Positions 7,635-17,287 are shown, counted from the first letter of the stretch. The stretch is 64,000 bases of DNA from JBBRNH01 sp038230415 (GCA_038230415.1 JBBRNH010000022.1:1-64000), one strand, 5' to 3'. Numbers and translations: made by a program. The notes: generated by a model not told the origin, from the letters alone.

Positions 7635-9121
7635 TTCCGCCCGCTTTGCCCCTCCTTGCGAACGCTGATGAAAAAGCCCACGTTTTTGTCATATAGCCCA
7701 CCAATGTCGGCGGCAGTACTGGCGGTCATGGTCACGCCCCCCAGCACGTCGAGCGGGGCCGAGACGCTGAACAGACCCGAAAACTGCTCAACGGGTTGCG
7801 GAAACGGAACCTCGTAGGTGCCGTAGTTCTGGCTATACGATGCCTTGGCCCGGAACGCAAAAAAGTCCATCACCTGCCCTGCCAGACCCAGATGCCAGAC
7901 AATAACCCGGTTGTTGTTGGTGAATGAATACGGCGGCAGATCACCCCGTACTTCGGTGTTGGGCGTGATAAACGGGGTGCCAATGGTCATGCCGTACCGC
8001 GACCAGCCGTCGCGGTATTGCGAGTGATTAAAGTAATTGTTTTTGCCCCGGTGCTGGGCATCGAAGTCAAACGTTGGCCCGCCCTGACTCAGGGTGTATA
8101 ACTGCTCTACGAGAAACTCCCGAATCTGGAACCCGTTGGGATTAACGGGTTTACGGGTGCGGATACGAACACCGGCCAGCCCGTCGCGGATGTTGGTGAG
8201 GTAATACAACGACCCGGTTTCGTAGACGCTCTGCCGGTAGGCAAAGACCGTGAAGGCCCGGTTTGTCCATTCCATTGCCACGTCAACCGAGCCGAGGTGG
8301 TTGCCAATGCGGTTTTCGCGGTCGAAGGTGCTGATTCGGGTTGTGTCAATATCGGTGCGGTTGCCGAGACTTTTGGCCGTTACCACGTCCACATAATCGG
8401 CAAGCGTGCCGGGCAGGGGTTTCCCGGCCACCAGAAAGTTATTGGGCAAGGTTTGGCTTGGTGTGCCGCCCCAGATCACCTGATGATTCAGGCCACCGTA
8501 GAGCTTGATTTTCCAGTTGGGTTTGCCAAACCGGACATACAACGCCTTTTGGTGCAGCATCGAGTTGTTGATAAACCGCTCGGCCTCAAACCAGCCCTGG
8601 GCATAAAACCCCCGCACGGCCAGCACCGACCGGCGCGGCCAGTATTCCGGGATGGCAAGCTGGACTTTCAGCATCGGCAGGGCATTTCCCGACCACGCAT
8701 AACTGCCCGACGAGAGCGTGGTATCCACCAAACCAACGACTTCGCGCCGACGACCGCCCCAGGCTTCGATGGCCCCGATTTTCACTTTCACATAGGCTTC
8801 GGGCAGTATCAGTTTGTAGCCATAGCCTGCGTTCAGCACGGCATCAACGCCCCAGCCCCAGTCAACGCGCCGGTTTTTGGCCCGCAGACTGTCGAGTTTG
8901 GTGCGGGGCGCGTCGTGATAATCAACCCGGAGATTTTGCCGGAGGGTCATCAGGGCGTGTTCGCGCGGGACGATGCCGTATTGGTTGGCCCGCATCCAGA
9001 ACGGAATCAGGCCGGTGGTCGAAAAATAGCTGCCGACCTCCGTGCGGTAGCGCAACGGCTTGGGGCCGCGCTGCCCAAAACAGCACGTGGCCGACAGCAG
9101 CAAGAGGTAAAAGACACGCAT
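7631..9121 (-). CDS. Capsule assembly Wzi family outer-membrane protein
   Basis: 496 residues from the ATG at 9121, which gives a clear signal peptide (MRVFYLLLLSATCCFGQ); the upstream 39 in-frame codons look non-coding. The rest is alternating beta-strand sequence with family features near the N-terminus (TEVGSYFSTTGLIPFWMRANQYG) and further on (LKVQLAIPEYWPRRSVLAVRG, GGLNHQVIWGG). Wzi proteins are 18-strand outer-membrane barrels that in enterobacteria help anchor capsule polysaccharide; in Bacteroidota many copies occur without an adjacent capsule cluster, as here. No polysaccharide genes flank it, so its polymer is unknown. Confidence 0.88.
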   Translation of the reverse strand: MRVFYLLLLSATCCFGQRGPKPLRYRTEVGSYFSTTGLIPFWMRANQYGIVPREHALMTLRQNLRVDYHDAPRTKLDSLRAKNRRVDWGWGVDAVLNAGYGYKLILPEAYVKVKIGAIEAWGGRRREVVGLVDTTLSSGSYAWSGNALPMLKVQLAIPEYWPRRSVLAVRGFYAQGWFEAERFINNSMLHQKALYVRFGKPNWKIKLYGGLNHQVIWGGTPSQTLPNNFLVAGKPLPGTLADYVDVVTAKSLGNRTDIDTTRISTFDRENRIGNHLGSVDVAMEWTNRAFTVFAYRQSVYETGSLYYLTNIRDGLAGVRIRTRKPVNPNGFQIREFLVEQLYTLSQGGPTFDFDAQHRGKNNYFNHSQYRDGWSRYGMTIGTPFITPNTEVRGDLPPYSFTNNNRVIVWHLGLAGQVMDFFAFRAKASYSQNYGTYEVPFPQPVEQFSGLFSVSAPLDVLGGVTMTASTAADIGGLYDKNVGFFISVRKEGQSGRK

Positions 9122-9200
9122 AGAGAGACTTAGCTGAGAGAATATACTGATAAAGATACGCACTACAAAAACAGTGCTGAAAATCACGAAGCGACTTAAA

Positions 9201-9263
9201 TTCGGCATCGGTGCGTGAATTCGGTGTATGTTCTGCACCGATGGCTGAATTACGATAGCTTTG
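9201..9263 (+). promoter_or_regulatory. Candidate promoter with inverted-repeat operator for the DinB gene
   Basis: TAGCTTTG (9256-9263) fits the -7 consensus TAnnTTTG, 13 nt before the ATG at 9277. Just upstream is an inverted repeat CATCGGTGC (9206-9214) / GCACCGATG (9235-9243), spaced by 20 nt, in the gap between the divergent Wzi and DinB genes. It may be a regulator site; no regulator gene is adjacent. Confidence 0.4.
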
Positions 9264-9276
9264 CGGCAAAAAAAGT

Positions 9277-9861
9277 ATGCAGAAACTCGAAACCGCCCAA
9301 GCCCTGAAAGTCCGGCTGCAAACTATTCTGAACACCGTCGAAACCGAATTTATACCGCTATCAATCGAGCAGCTTCGCCAGAAACCAGCCAGTAACGGTT
9401 GGAGCATCGTGGCGTGTTTGCAGCACCTGAATTTAGCCGAACGGTTTTATATCCGCAATCTGCAACACATAACCAATGAATTAAAACCCGGCACGACCGG
9501 CCCCACCGACCAGCCCTTAAAAAGTGACTGGATTGGCCGACTGACGTTACGATTCATTGATCCTCAATCAAAAACTAAACTCCCTGCGCCTGGCATTGTA
9601 CGCCCCCGCCCGGCTACTGACTTAGACCCCGCCGAGGTGATGAACCAGTTTGTAGCCCTGCAAACAACGTTACTCGGTCTGCTCGACAAGGCTGTTTATG
9701 CCGACTGGAACCGCGATAAAATACCGACCATGTATGGTAACTGGCTCAAAATCAGGCTTGGCGATGCCCTGCGGATGCTGGTGGCCCACTCGGAGCGGCA
9801 TATCAATCAGGCCATGCGGGTGAAGGCCGAAATGGGTAATTTTGCGCGAAATAACCGCTGA
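9277..9861 (+). CDS. DinB superfamily protein
   Basis: 194 residues with the four-helix DinB fold: an N-terminal helix ending in NGWSIVACLQHLNLAERF (metal-ligand His50) and a C-terminal LVAHSERHINQAM carrying the other two histidines of the usual His3 metal site. Members are metal-binding proteins related to YfiT and mycothiol/bacillithiol S-transferases, with unknown substrate here. It is followed 5 nt later by a nuclease-like gene and then by a GH65 gene, all on the same strand with short gaps, so the three may be co-transcribed. Confidence 0.85.
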   Translation: MQKLETAQALKVRLQTILNTVETEFIPLSIEQLRQKPASNGWSIVACLQHLNLAERFYIRNLQHITNELKPGTTGPTDQPLKSDWIGRLTLRFIDPQSKTKLPAPGIVRPRPATDLDPAEVMNQFVALQTTLLGLLDKAVYADWNRDKIPTMYGNWLKIRLGDALRMLVAHSERHINQAMRVKAEMGNFARNNR

Positions 9862-9866
9862 TAATC

Positions 9867-10475
9867 ATGGCCTTTAGAAACTATAATACATTAGGCGAAG
9901 TCCTGACGAAGTATGAAATTCGGTATGAACAGATGCCATTCCCACCCATAGACAGTACAATAACAGCCCCACGCTTATTACACGACGAGCTGGCACTGAC
10001 CCAGGAAGAAATTGACTACCGAATTTCAGAAGCCTCTATCTGTGAAAACCTTGTTCATCCCGTACTTCGGGAAGTCTGGAAACGCTACCGATCTATTTTC
10101 GCTTTTCGGAGCCACCAGCCGATTCGCTTAGATGACGAACTGAACGGGATTCCTGATTACTTATTTACCCGAAAATCAACCTTGGGGAAAGTAATTATTG
10201 GGGTTCCGTATGTGGCCGTTGTCGAAGCGAAACGAGACGATTTTACGATGGGATGGGCGCAGTGCAGCTTGGAGATGTACACTATCCAGCAACTCAATCG
10301 GGATACACGCCCGGTTTTTGGTATTGTCTCTAATGGCGAAACCTGGGAGATAGCCATGCTTGAAGAAACGGTTTTTACAAGCCTGACTCCGCCCTTTACC
10401 CTTGACCGATTAGACGAACTCTTTGCCGCCCTGACCTGGGTGCTCGAATCCTGCAAACGTATTTATAACCTCTGA
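9867..10475 (+). CDS. PD-(D/E)XK nuclease-like protein
   Basis: 202 residues. The central part reads IPDYLFT...VVEAKRDDF, matching the D...ExK arrangement of PD-(D/E)XK nucleases as seen in type I restriction R-subunit N-termini, followed by GWAQCSLEMYTIQQLN and FGIVSNGETWEIAML, the usual continuation (a Gln-rich helix and a strand with GETWE). There is no helicase or methylase domain and no restriction genes nearby, so it is an isolated domain whose target is unknown. The start at 9867 lies 5 nt after the DinB stop, suggesting one transcript. Confidence 0.7.
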   Translation: MAFRNYNTLGEVLTKYEIRYEQMPFPPIDSTITAPRLLHDELALTQEEIDYRISEASICENLVHPVLREVWKRYRSIFAFRSHQPIRLDDELNGIPDYLFTRKSTLGKVIIGVPYVAVVEAKRDDFTMGWAQCSLEMYTIQQLNRDTRPVFGIVSNGETWEIAMLEETVFTSLTPPFTLDRLDELFAALTWVLESCKRIYNL

Positions 10476-10486
10476 TTTCTTCTTGA

Positions 10487-12781
10487 ATGAACCAGTATAT
10501 CAGCACCGACCCCTGGCGCATTATCGAAACCGATTTTCACCGCGAACACAACGAAATCACCGAAAGTCTGATGAGCCTCGGCAACGGGCGCATGGGCGGG
10601 CGCGGCAACTTCGAGGAGAAATTCACCGGCAAAACCCTGCAAGGCAACTACGTGGCCGGGGTCTATTATCCCGACAAAACCCGCGTCGGCTGGTGGAAAA
10701 ACGGCTACCCGGAGTCCTTCGCCAAAGTTCTCAACGCCACCAACTGGATTGGTATTGACGTGGACATCGCCTACGAAACCCTGGACCTCAACACCTGCGA
10801 AGTCCGTGATTTTCGGCGCGAACTCAATATGCAGCACGGCTACCTCGAACGCTCGTTTGTGGCCGTCCTGAAGAGCGGTAACGAACTCAAAATCAACGCC
10901 AAACGATTCTGCTCCCTCGTTGACGACGAAGCCGGGGCTATCCGGTACAGCATTACACCCCTGAATTTCGACGGCAAAATCACCCTTACACCCTACCTCG
11001 ACGGGGCCATCCGAAACAAAGATGCCAACTACGACGAAACGTTTTGGGATGAAGTTCGCAAGGAAACCGGCTACGGCGAAGCGTATATCGAACTCCGCAC
11101 CCGCAAAACCGGCTTCCACGTCGTGAGCGGGATGTCCGTCGAAATCGAGCAGGATGGCGTGAAAATTGACTACCAGAGTCAGCCGCTCAAATACGAAAAA
11201 TACGTGGCAAACCGCATCTCGCTCGACTGCCGGGCCGGACAGGAAACCGTTGTGGTTAAGTATGCCGTGAACCTGTCCTCCCAACATTATGACACGGATT
11301 CGCTCATGCGCGAGGCCCGTACATATATGCAGCGCATCTCGCGAAAAGGTTTCGAGAAAATGCTGGTTGAACAACAACAAGCCTGGGCCGATAAATGGAA
11401 AACGAACGACATCGTGATTGCCGGCGATGATGCGGCTCAACAGGGTATCCGGTTTACTATTTTCCAACTAAACCAGACCTACACCGGCGAAGACGAACGG
11501 CTTAACATCGGGCCGAAGGGCTTCACGGGCGAAAAATACGGCGGCTCAACCTATTGGGACACCGAAGCGTATTGTTTGCCGTTTTACCTCGCCACCGCCG
11601 ATCAGCGCGTGGCGCGTAACCTCCTGATTTACCGCTACAAACACCTCGGCAAGGCCATCGAAAACGCGCAGAAACTCGGCTTTCGGGCCGGGGCCGCCCT
11701 GTACCCGATGGTGACCATGAACGGCGAAGAATGCCACAACGAGTGGGAAATCACGTTCGAGGAAATCCACCGCAACGGAGCCATCGCCCACGCCATTTAT
11801 GATTACGTCCGCTACACCGGCGACACGCAGTATTTAGTGGATTATGGGCTGGAAGTACTCATCGCCATCAGCCGGTTCTGGAGTCAGCGCGTAAACTGGT
11901 CAAGCGAAAAAAATCAGTATGTGATGCTCGGCGTGACGGGGCCAAACGAATACGAAAACAACGTCAACAACAACTGGTACACCAACTACATTGCCGCCTG
12001 GACCCTGCGCTACACCCTCGAAGCCGTTGAGATAGTCAAGGCAGTAAATGCCGAAAAGTTCGCGGCCCTCGCCGACCGGATTCATTTCCGCGAAGACAAA
12101 GAAACCGAAACCGCCCGGCACATCCTCGCCACTATGCACTACCCGTATGATGCTGATCGTCAGGTGTTTCTGCAACAAAGCGATTTTTTGGATAAAGACA
12201 TCATGCCCGTTTCTGACATCCCCAAAGGCCAGCGTCCGCTAAACCAAAACTGGTCGTGGGACCGGATTCTGCGGTCGTGTTTTATCAAACAGGCCGACGT
12301 TTTGCAGGGCTTGTATTTCTTTGAGGATGAGTTCGATACCGACACGCTCAAACGCAATTTCGACTTTTACGAGCCGATGACCGTGCATGAATCGTCGCTG
12401 TCGCCGTGTGTGCATTCTATTCAGGCATCGAAGTTGGGTTATGCCGACAAAGCCTACGAACTATACCTCCGCACGGCCCGGCTTGACCTCGACAACTACA
12501 ACAACGACACCGAAGACGGCTGCCATATTACGTCCATGGCGGGTACGTGGCTGGCCGTTGTGCAGGGCTTCGGCAGGATGCGGGTGAGCAAAGCCGGGCA
12601 GTTGAGTTTTGATCCCTATTGTCCGGCGGGCTGGCAGTCGCTGACGTTCAAAATCCGGTTTCGGGGGGCGTTGTTGCAGGTGCGCGTCACCCCCAAAACG
12701 GCAACGGTTGAGCATCTGGGCGGGTCGCCCGTAACGGTATTGCTGCAGAGCGAGGAGTTGAGTTTGCCAATTTTGCAATGA
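10487..12781 (+). CDS. Glycoside hydrolase family 65 disaccharide phosphorylase
   Basis: 764 residues, the length of maltose/kojibiose/nigerose-type phosphorylases, which split an alpha-glucobiose with phosphate to give beta-glucose 1-phosphate and glucose. An N-terminal super-sandwich domain is followed by an (alpha/alpha)6 barrel containing YGGSTYWDTEAYCLPF, MNGEECHNEWE (411-421), and GPNEYENNVNNNWYTN from 485; Glu488 corresponds to the conserved catalytic acid of the family. No signal peptide, so cytosolic. Unlike many GH65 loci there is no beta-phosphoglucomutase or sugar transporter beside it. The exact linkage specificity cannot be read from sequence. Confidence 0.9.
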   Translation: MNQYISTDPWRIIETDFHREHNEITESLMSLGNGRMGGRGNFEEKFTGKTLQGNYVAGVYYPDKTRVGWWKNGYPESFAKVLNATNWIGIDVDIAYETLDLNTCEVRDFRRELNMQHGYLERSFVAVLKSGNELKINAKRFCSLVDDEAGAIRYSITPLNFDGKITLTPYLDGAIRNKDANYDETFWDEVRKETGYGEAYIELRTRKTGFHVVSGMSVEIEQDGVKIDYQSQPLKYEKYVANRISLDCRAGQETVVVKYAVNLSSQHYDTDSLMREARTYMQRISRKGFEKMLVEQQQAWADKWKTNDIVIAGDDAAQQGIRFTIFQLNQTYTGEDERLNIGPKGFTGEKYGGSTYWDTEAYCLPFYLATADQRVARNLLIYRYKHLGKAIENAQKLGFRAGAALYPMVTMNGEECHNEWEITFEEIHRNGAIAHAIYDYVRYTGDTQYLVDYGLEVLIAISRFWSQRVNWSSEKNQYVMLGVTGPNEYENNVNNNWYTNYIAAWTLRYTLEAVEIVKAVNAEKFAALADRIHFREDKETETARHILATMHYPYDADRQVFLQQSDFLDKDIMPVSDIPKGQRPLNQNWSWDRILRSCFIKQADVLQGLYFFEDEFDTDTLKRNFDFYEPMTVHESSLSPCVHSIQASKLGYADKAYELYLRTARLDLDNYNNDTEDGCHITSMAGTWLAVVQGFGRMRVSKAGQLSFDPYCPAGWQSLTFKIRFRGALLQVRVTPKTATVEHLGGSPVTVLLQSEELSLPILQ

Positions 12782-12847
12782 ATAAACAGGCTTATGGGCC
12801 ATAGAGTGGGTAATTTTATGGCCCACGAGCAAACCTGACAACATACC

Positions 12848-13534
12848 ATGACCGCAACGATTTTTACCCCGCCCGGTTTTCCCCTCACCCTCCGCGACCG
12901 CGTTCAGGCTCCGGCTGTGCTGCGGGCCAAAGCCACATTTGAGGAGTATTTAGAATTTTCGGAACACTGCCCCTATAACGTTGAGTACTACAACGGAGAA
13001 ATTATTTCGATGGATGATGTTGAACAAACGGAGGAAGGTACAATAACCATGAGCAGAGCATCTGCATTTCACGAGTCATTGGTGGGTCGTTTCATTACAG
13101 TACTTAATAATCTTTTCGACGACGACGAGCTAATTCAGGTTTTTAGCAGTAATATCCTGATTCACATTGCCGCTACAGGTAATTCGTTCAATGCTGCTGT
13201 AAGCGTTGTGCGCGGAGAGCCTGATTATTTACCGTTGCCGGGTGGATCGCTATCAACAACTGAAATAAAGAACCCGGCGTTAGTGGTGGAAGTCCTGTCG
13301 AAAAGTACAATGGGCTTCGACCTAAACGAGAAACTTAATGATTATCAGCAGATTCCGGCCTTGGAGCAGGTCCTGTTCGTGAGTCAGTATCGGCCGTTGG
13401 TAACGTCATATCGGCGGTCAGATATGCCGGGCGTGTGGCTCAACACTAATTTTTATGCCCTGACCGATACCGTGCCGGTGCTGGAAAAATCGGTTTTGGT
13501 GAGCGACATCTACCGGAAATCCAAATTTGCCTGA
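12848..13534 (+). CDS. Uma2 family endonuclease (DUF820)
   Basis: 228 residues. The restriction-endonuclease-like core shows VEYYNGEIISM, RGEPDYLPLPGG (active-site Asp in EPD), then NPALVVEVLSKSTMGFDLNEKLNDYQQIPALEQVLFV, the standard Uma2 order of a VEVxS strand and a DxxxKxxxY helix. Uma2 proteins are abundant in cyanobacteria and Cytophagales; their biological role is not settled. A second member lies at 36615-37082. It is separated by 66 nt from the GH65 gene and is followed by an unrelated operon. Confidence 0.85.
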   Translation: MTATIFTPPGFPLTLRDRVQAPAVLRAKATFEEYLEFSEHCPYNVEYYNGEIISMDDVEQTEEGTITMSRASAFHESLVGRFITVLNNLFDDDELIQVFSSNILIHIAATGNSFNAAVSVVRGEPDYLPLPGGSLSTTEIKNPALVVEVLSKSTMGFDLNEKLNDYQQIPALEQVLFVSQYRPLVTSYRRSDMPGVWLNTNFYALTDTVPVLEKSVLVSDIYRKSKFA

Positions 13535-13592
13535 ACGCACCAAGCGCAGAGCAAACGAACCATTTCTGCATCGGGCGTGGTATTTTTGCCTG

Positions 13593-16289
13593 ATGGTTTT
13601 CTCCCGCACACAGCTTTTTGGTGGTTTAGCCGCGCTCCTGCTCTTGGGCGGGCTGGCGTGGTGGGCCTTCAGTCCGGCGCAATCGCTGGCGGGTTCGGTG
13701 CCTGACGACGCGCTGCTGATCCTCGACAGCCCCGTTTTGCAGGATGTCGTCACGGAGCGCGTCCGGCAAACGGAGATGCCCTTAACCTTTGTGCCAGTCT
13801 TTCGCGAAGCCCGGCAAGCACTCGAACGGCCCCTGCTGGCCGTGCTTGACACCACGCAGATGCACAAGCTGCTGGCGGGCCAAGCCATTCGGTATTCGCT
13901 ACACACAACCGCCAAAAACAGCCTTGATTTTGTATTCTATGTACCGATCACCTCAGCCGACAAATCTCGTTTTGAGCAACTCAACCACCCCGACCCCGAA
14001 CGGTTTCGGGTGCTGACGCGCACCTTCAACGGCGAAACGATTTATGAACTCATCAGCCTCTCCAATGAATCGTTCGGACATTGGCTCCTGACCGATACCG
14101 GGCTGATTGGCAGCGCGTCGGGCGTGTTGCTCGAAAACGTGATTCGCCAACGCCATCGGTATCGCTGGCGCTGGCGATTCGGCCCCGCGCAAACACCCCT
14201 GGAAGCCGGTCAGATTGCCCGGCTATCAGTCCAGCCCGATGTGGTACGGCAATTGTTCGAGACCGATAATGGCTCACTCCTTCGGCTGTTTTTGCCCAAA
14301 CACCTCAATCTGCGGTTTCAACAGGCCGACACCCGGACGCACCTCGTGGGCTACGCCACCGACGACATTGCCGACCGGCGCGACGTATCCGGCTTATTCT
14401 CCGGCCAAACCCCGGTTCGAATTGGTATTGCCGCGCTCATTCCGCAGTCAACGGCTGCGTTCTATCACATCGGCCTGACCGACGCGCCCCGGTTTGGCAA
14501 AAACATTCGTGATCTGCTCGAATCCAACGCTACCGGCCCGCTCAAAACCCGGTTAACCCGCATCAAACCAGCCGCCAAACACGTATTTGAAAACCTGGGG
14601 CGCGATTTGGTACTGTGCCAACTCGAATCATCAGTCGGGGTAAAACGGCAGGTTCTGGTGCTGTCGGCCAAAAACGCAGTTGCCCTGTCAGCGGCTGTTC
14701 AGCAGGTGGCACGGCTGGCCGGAGGGGGCAAACCGGCCCAAATGAGAGCGTTTCTGGGGCATAAACTCCTGCGCCTGCCAATTGGTGAACTGCCCGCGTC
14801 GCTTTTTTCGGGGTTATTCACGGGCTTTCGCGAAAGTTGGATTACGCTGCATAACAACAACCTGATTCTTGCCAACGGCGAGGAAGTGATGCAGGACTAT
14901 TTACAGCAAATCAGCCGCCGAAGCACCTGGGCCAATGACACGCGCCAGACGGTATTACTGCAAAACATTCTGCGGGCGGCCAATTTCACGGCGTTTGTGC
15001 GGGTCAACCGGGCCGAAAACCCCCTGCCCGATGGCTGGCCCCCCGCCTGGCGCGACCTCATCGGCGGCACCCTGCCCAACCTCGAAAACATGGTTTATCA
15101 GGCCAGTTACGGGAACAACAACATCGCCAGTACGCTTGTGCTGGGCCGCACCACCCGCCGGGCTTCCCAGGCGGTGCTGAACAGGCTACTGCTGCGCCGG
15201 AAAATCGAGTTCAACGCGCCGTTAATTGCCGCACCCGTTGTAACGGGGAGTTTGCACGATAGTTCGGCGCAGTTTTACGCCCAGAACCAGGCCGGGCAGT
15301 TTGTGCTGGTTACGCCCGACGGGCAGAAAATTGTGCAGGACAGCACCGATGGGCCTATTCGGAGCAATGTGGTGGCGGCTGATTTTCTCAACAATGGCCG
15401 GTTGCAGTATCTCTTCATGACCGACCGCACCCTCTACATCGCCGACCCAATTCAGGACAAACAGCGGCAGTCGGTGCGGTTGCGGGCCATCCGGCTCCCG
15501 GCGGGTCTCGATCCGTCGTTTCTGGCCCTGCCGCGCAACAACCGTCAGCGCAACGTAGTGGCCTTGGCCGCCCACCGCGCCGGTCATATCTATGCCCTTG
15601 ACCGACAACGCCGGGCGTTTGTCCAGCTCGCCAAAGCCCCCCGACCGGGGCCGTTGCTGTTGCCGTTTCAGGTGTTGGAAACCACCGACGGTATGGATAT
15701 TCTGGCCCTGCAAACCGACGGAACGCTGAACCGCTGGCATGATACGGGCCAACAAGCCGATCATTACCCGGCCAGAATTGAGGTCGAAGGCGTTCGTAAT
15801 CCGTTTGTCAGCCCGGCCCTGCAACCAGCCGGGAGCAGCCGGGTCGAGGTGGTTTCGGAGGCCGGCGAACTGATGCAACTGAACCCCAACGGCCTGATTG
15901 CCAGCCGCAGCCAATTGTACCGGCCCGTGCGCGATGGCTCGTTCCGGCTTTTCCCTGATGTGCAGCAATGCGACTGGCTGCTGTTGCTCACCACCGATAC
16001 CGAAGTGGCCGTGTTGGATAAAGCGGGGAACCGCAAATTCGAGATTCGAGGTATGCAACCCGGCAATAATGCCGTGCAATACCACCGGCTGGGGGGCGGT
16101 GTGGCGGTTATCAGTGTTAAGTCGGGCGGATTCACCACGCTCTTTACAGCCGATGGCCGCACCATTGGCGACCGGCCTATCCCGTCTGATTTCCCGGTGA
16201 CGCTGCAATTTGATGAGCAAACCAACGAGTTATACGTGCTGAGTGGCGTAGCAAAAGCCGTGCTGTTGTTTTCGATACGACTAAAATGA
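13593..16289 (+). CDS. Large membrane-anchored protein with C-terminal propeller-like region, unknown function
   Basis: 898 residues from the ATG at 13593, which places an N-terminal transmembrane helix (LFGGLAALLLLGGLAWWAF) at residues 7-26; an upstream TTG would add a cytosolic tail without support. Residues ~30-550 carry no family I recognise; the opening (PDDALLILDSPVLQD) recalls DUF3352-type proteins. Residues ~560-898 contain repeated short strands with LVTPDGQKIVQD, VVAADFLNNGRLQYLFMTDRTLYIAD and GTLNRWHDTG, suggesting a beta-propeller (FG-GAP/quinoprotein-like) facing the periplasm. Its stop overlaps the next gene's start (ATGA), so it is translated with an SGNH-like lipoprotein; the pair probably acts together at the envelope. 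Confidence 0.7.
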   Translation: MVFSRTQLFGGLAALLLLGGLAWWAFSPAQSLAGSVPDDALLILDSPVLQDVVTERVRQTEMPLTFVPVFREARQALERPLLAVLDTTQMHKLLAGQAIRYSLHTTAKNSLDFVFYVPITSADKSRFEQLNHPDPERFRVLTRTFNGETIYELISLSNESFGHWLLTDTGLIGSASGVLLENVIRQRHRYRWRWRFGPAQTPLEAGQIARLSVQPDVVRQLFETDNGSLLRLFLPKHLNLRFQQADTRTHLVGYATDDIADRRDVSGLFSGQTPVRIGIAALIPQSTAAFYHIGLTDAPRFGKNIRDLLESNATGPLKTRLTRIKPAAKHVFENLGRDLVLCQLESSVGVKRQVLVLSAKNAVALSAAVQQVARLAGGGKPAQMRAFLGHKLLRLPIGELPASLFSGLFTGFRESWITLHNNNLILANGEEVMQDYLQQISRRSTWANDTRQTVLLQNILRAANFTAFVRVNRAENPLPDGWPPAWRDLIGGTLPNLENMVYQASYGNNNIASTLVLGRTTRRASQAVLNRLLLRRKIEFNAPLIAAPVVTGSLHDSSAQFYAQNQAGQFVLVTPDGQKIVQDSTDGPIRSNVVAADFLNNGRLQYLFMTDRTLYIADPIQDKQRQSVRLRAIRLPAGLDPSFLALPRNNRQRNVVALAAHRAGHIYALDRQRRAFVQLAKAPRPGPLLLPFQVLETTDGMDILALQTDGTLNRWHDTGQQADHYPARIEVEGVRNPFVSPALQPAGSSRVEVVSEAGELMQLNPNGLIASRSQLYRPVRDGSFRLFPDVQQCDWLLLLTTDTEVAVLDKAGNRKFEIRGMQPGNNAVQYHRLGGGVAVISVKSGGFTTLFTADGRTIGDRPIPSDFPVTLQFDEQTNELYVLSGVAKAVLLFSIRLK

Positions 16290-17287
16290 GATACTTGATT
16301 CTTCTTCTTGTCCTCATCCTGTGGCTTGGCGGTTGCTCGCGGGAGGTGATGCAGACGCTCTACAAAACGGGCGTGATTGCCGACGATTACCGCTACGGCG
16401 ACTTATACCGGCTCTCGAACCTGCCGCAATTCAAAGACCCCGTGCAAGTCTGCCCCCCCCCCGCCCCGCCCCCATCCGGCGAGGGCGTAGCCCTGTATGT
16501 CATTGGTGACAGTTTTACCGAACCCGAACGGCTGAGTCAGCGCGATTTTCCGGGCAGCGATTTTCTCCGCACAAAATGGGAAAACCAGAACCGGGTACTG
16601 TTAGACACAGCCAAACGAAACATCCTGCTCATCGAAACCGTTGAACGGCACTTCCGCGAGCATTTTGCCCAACCCGTTACTATGCTAACGATTGTTGCTG
16701 ATACGGCCCGCCCACAAACTCCGGCAACTAACCAAGCCAGTATCACCCGCCAACTCTCGGATTTTATCCAGTCGAAAGGCATCGAGGAACGGCTCGAAAC
16801 GGTGCTGTTTAGCCAGAACGTTTTTTTGTGGTTCAGGGAGCTAAAAGCCAGCCTGAACCTGAACGGGTTTGGCCGGGTAGCCCCAACGGTGGGCATTTCG
16901 CAAGACCACAACCACCTGTTTGCCGGTTTAGATACCGACACCACCAAACATAAAAACTCGTCGTTCGCGGCCCTGCCCAATGCCGAACTCAAGTCCCTGA
17001 TCGACAGCGCAAACGCCACCGCCGACCGATACCGGGGTTTGGGTTTCGATGCCGTTTACCTGAGCATTATCCCCAATAAGGCCAGTATCTTAGACCCGGC
17101 GCAGGGCCGCTATAACCACCTCATCGAGCGCGTTGAGGGCCACCCTCGGTTGCGGGTGCCGGTCGTGTCGGTTTATGAGCAGTACAAACGCCAGCCCGAC
17201 CGCGTTTATGCCGCTGGCGATTCGCACTGGAACTGCACGGGTCGGCGTATCTGGATTGAACAAGTCAGGAAAACAATCGGTCTGTGA
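16286..17287 (+). CDS. SGNH hydrolase-like lipoprotein (AlgX/AlgJ type)
   Basis: 333 residues. The N-terminus MRYLILLLVLILWLGGCS is a lipoprotein signal peptide with its Cys at residue 17. The SGNH-like features are VIGDSFTEPERL (block I, nucleophile Ser) and, near the C-terminus, AAGDSHWNCTGRRIW, which corresponds to the DxHW(N)xxG block of AlgX/AlgJ-type polysaccharide O-acetyltransferases. It may acetylate or de-acetylate a surface polysaccharide. It overlaps the preceding gene by 4 nt. A run of ten C (16453-16462) inside the coding region could slip and switch the gene off. The exact substrate is unknown. Confidence 0.7.
   Translation: MRYLILLLVLILWLGGCSREVMQTLYKTGVIADDYRYGDLYRLSNLPQFKDPVQVCPPPAPPPSGEGVALYVIGDSFTEPERLSQRDFPGSDFLRTKWENQNRVLLDTAKRNILLIETVERHFREHFAQPVTMLTIVADTARPQTPATNQASITRQLSDFIQSKGIEERLETVLFSQNVFLWFRELKASLNLNGFGRVAPTVGISQDHNHLFAGLDTDTTKHKNSSFAALPNAELKSLIDSANATADRYRGLGFDAVYLSIIPNKASILDPAQGRYNHLIERVEGHPRLRVPVVSVYEQYKRQPDRVYAAGDSHWNCTGRRIWIEQVRKTIGL

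Noticed and set aside
10463..11467. 334-codon open frame on the minus strand inside the GH65 gene
   Set aside because: The + strand gene has clear GH65 motifs throughout; long antisense frames are expected in GC-rich coding sequence and this one has no family features.
15222..16220. 332-codon minus-strand frame in the large envelope gene
   Set aside because: Antisense shadow; the + strand frame continues with propeller-like repeats over the same region.
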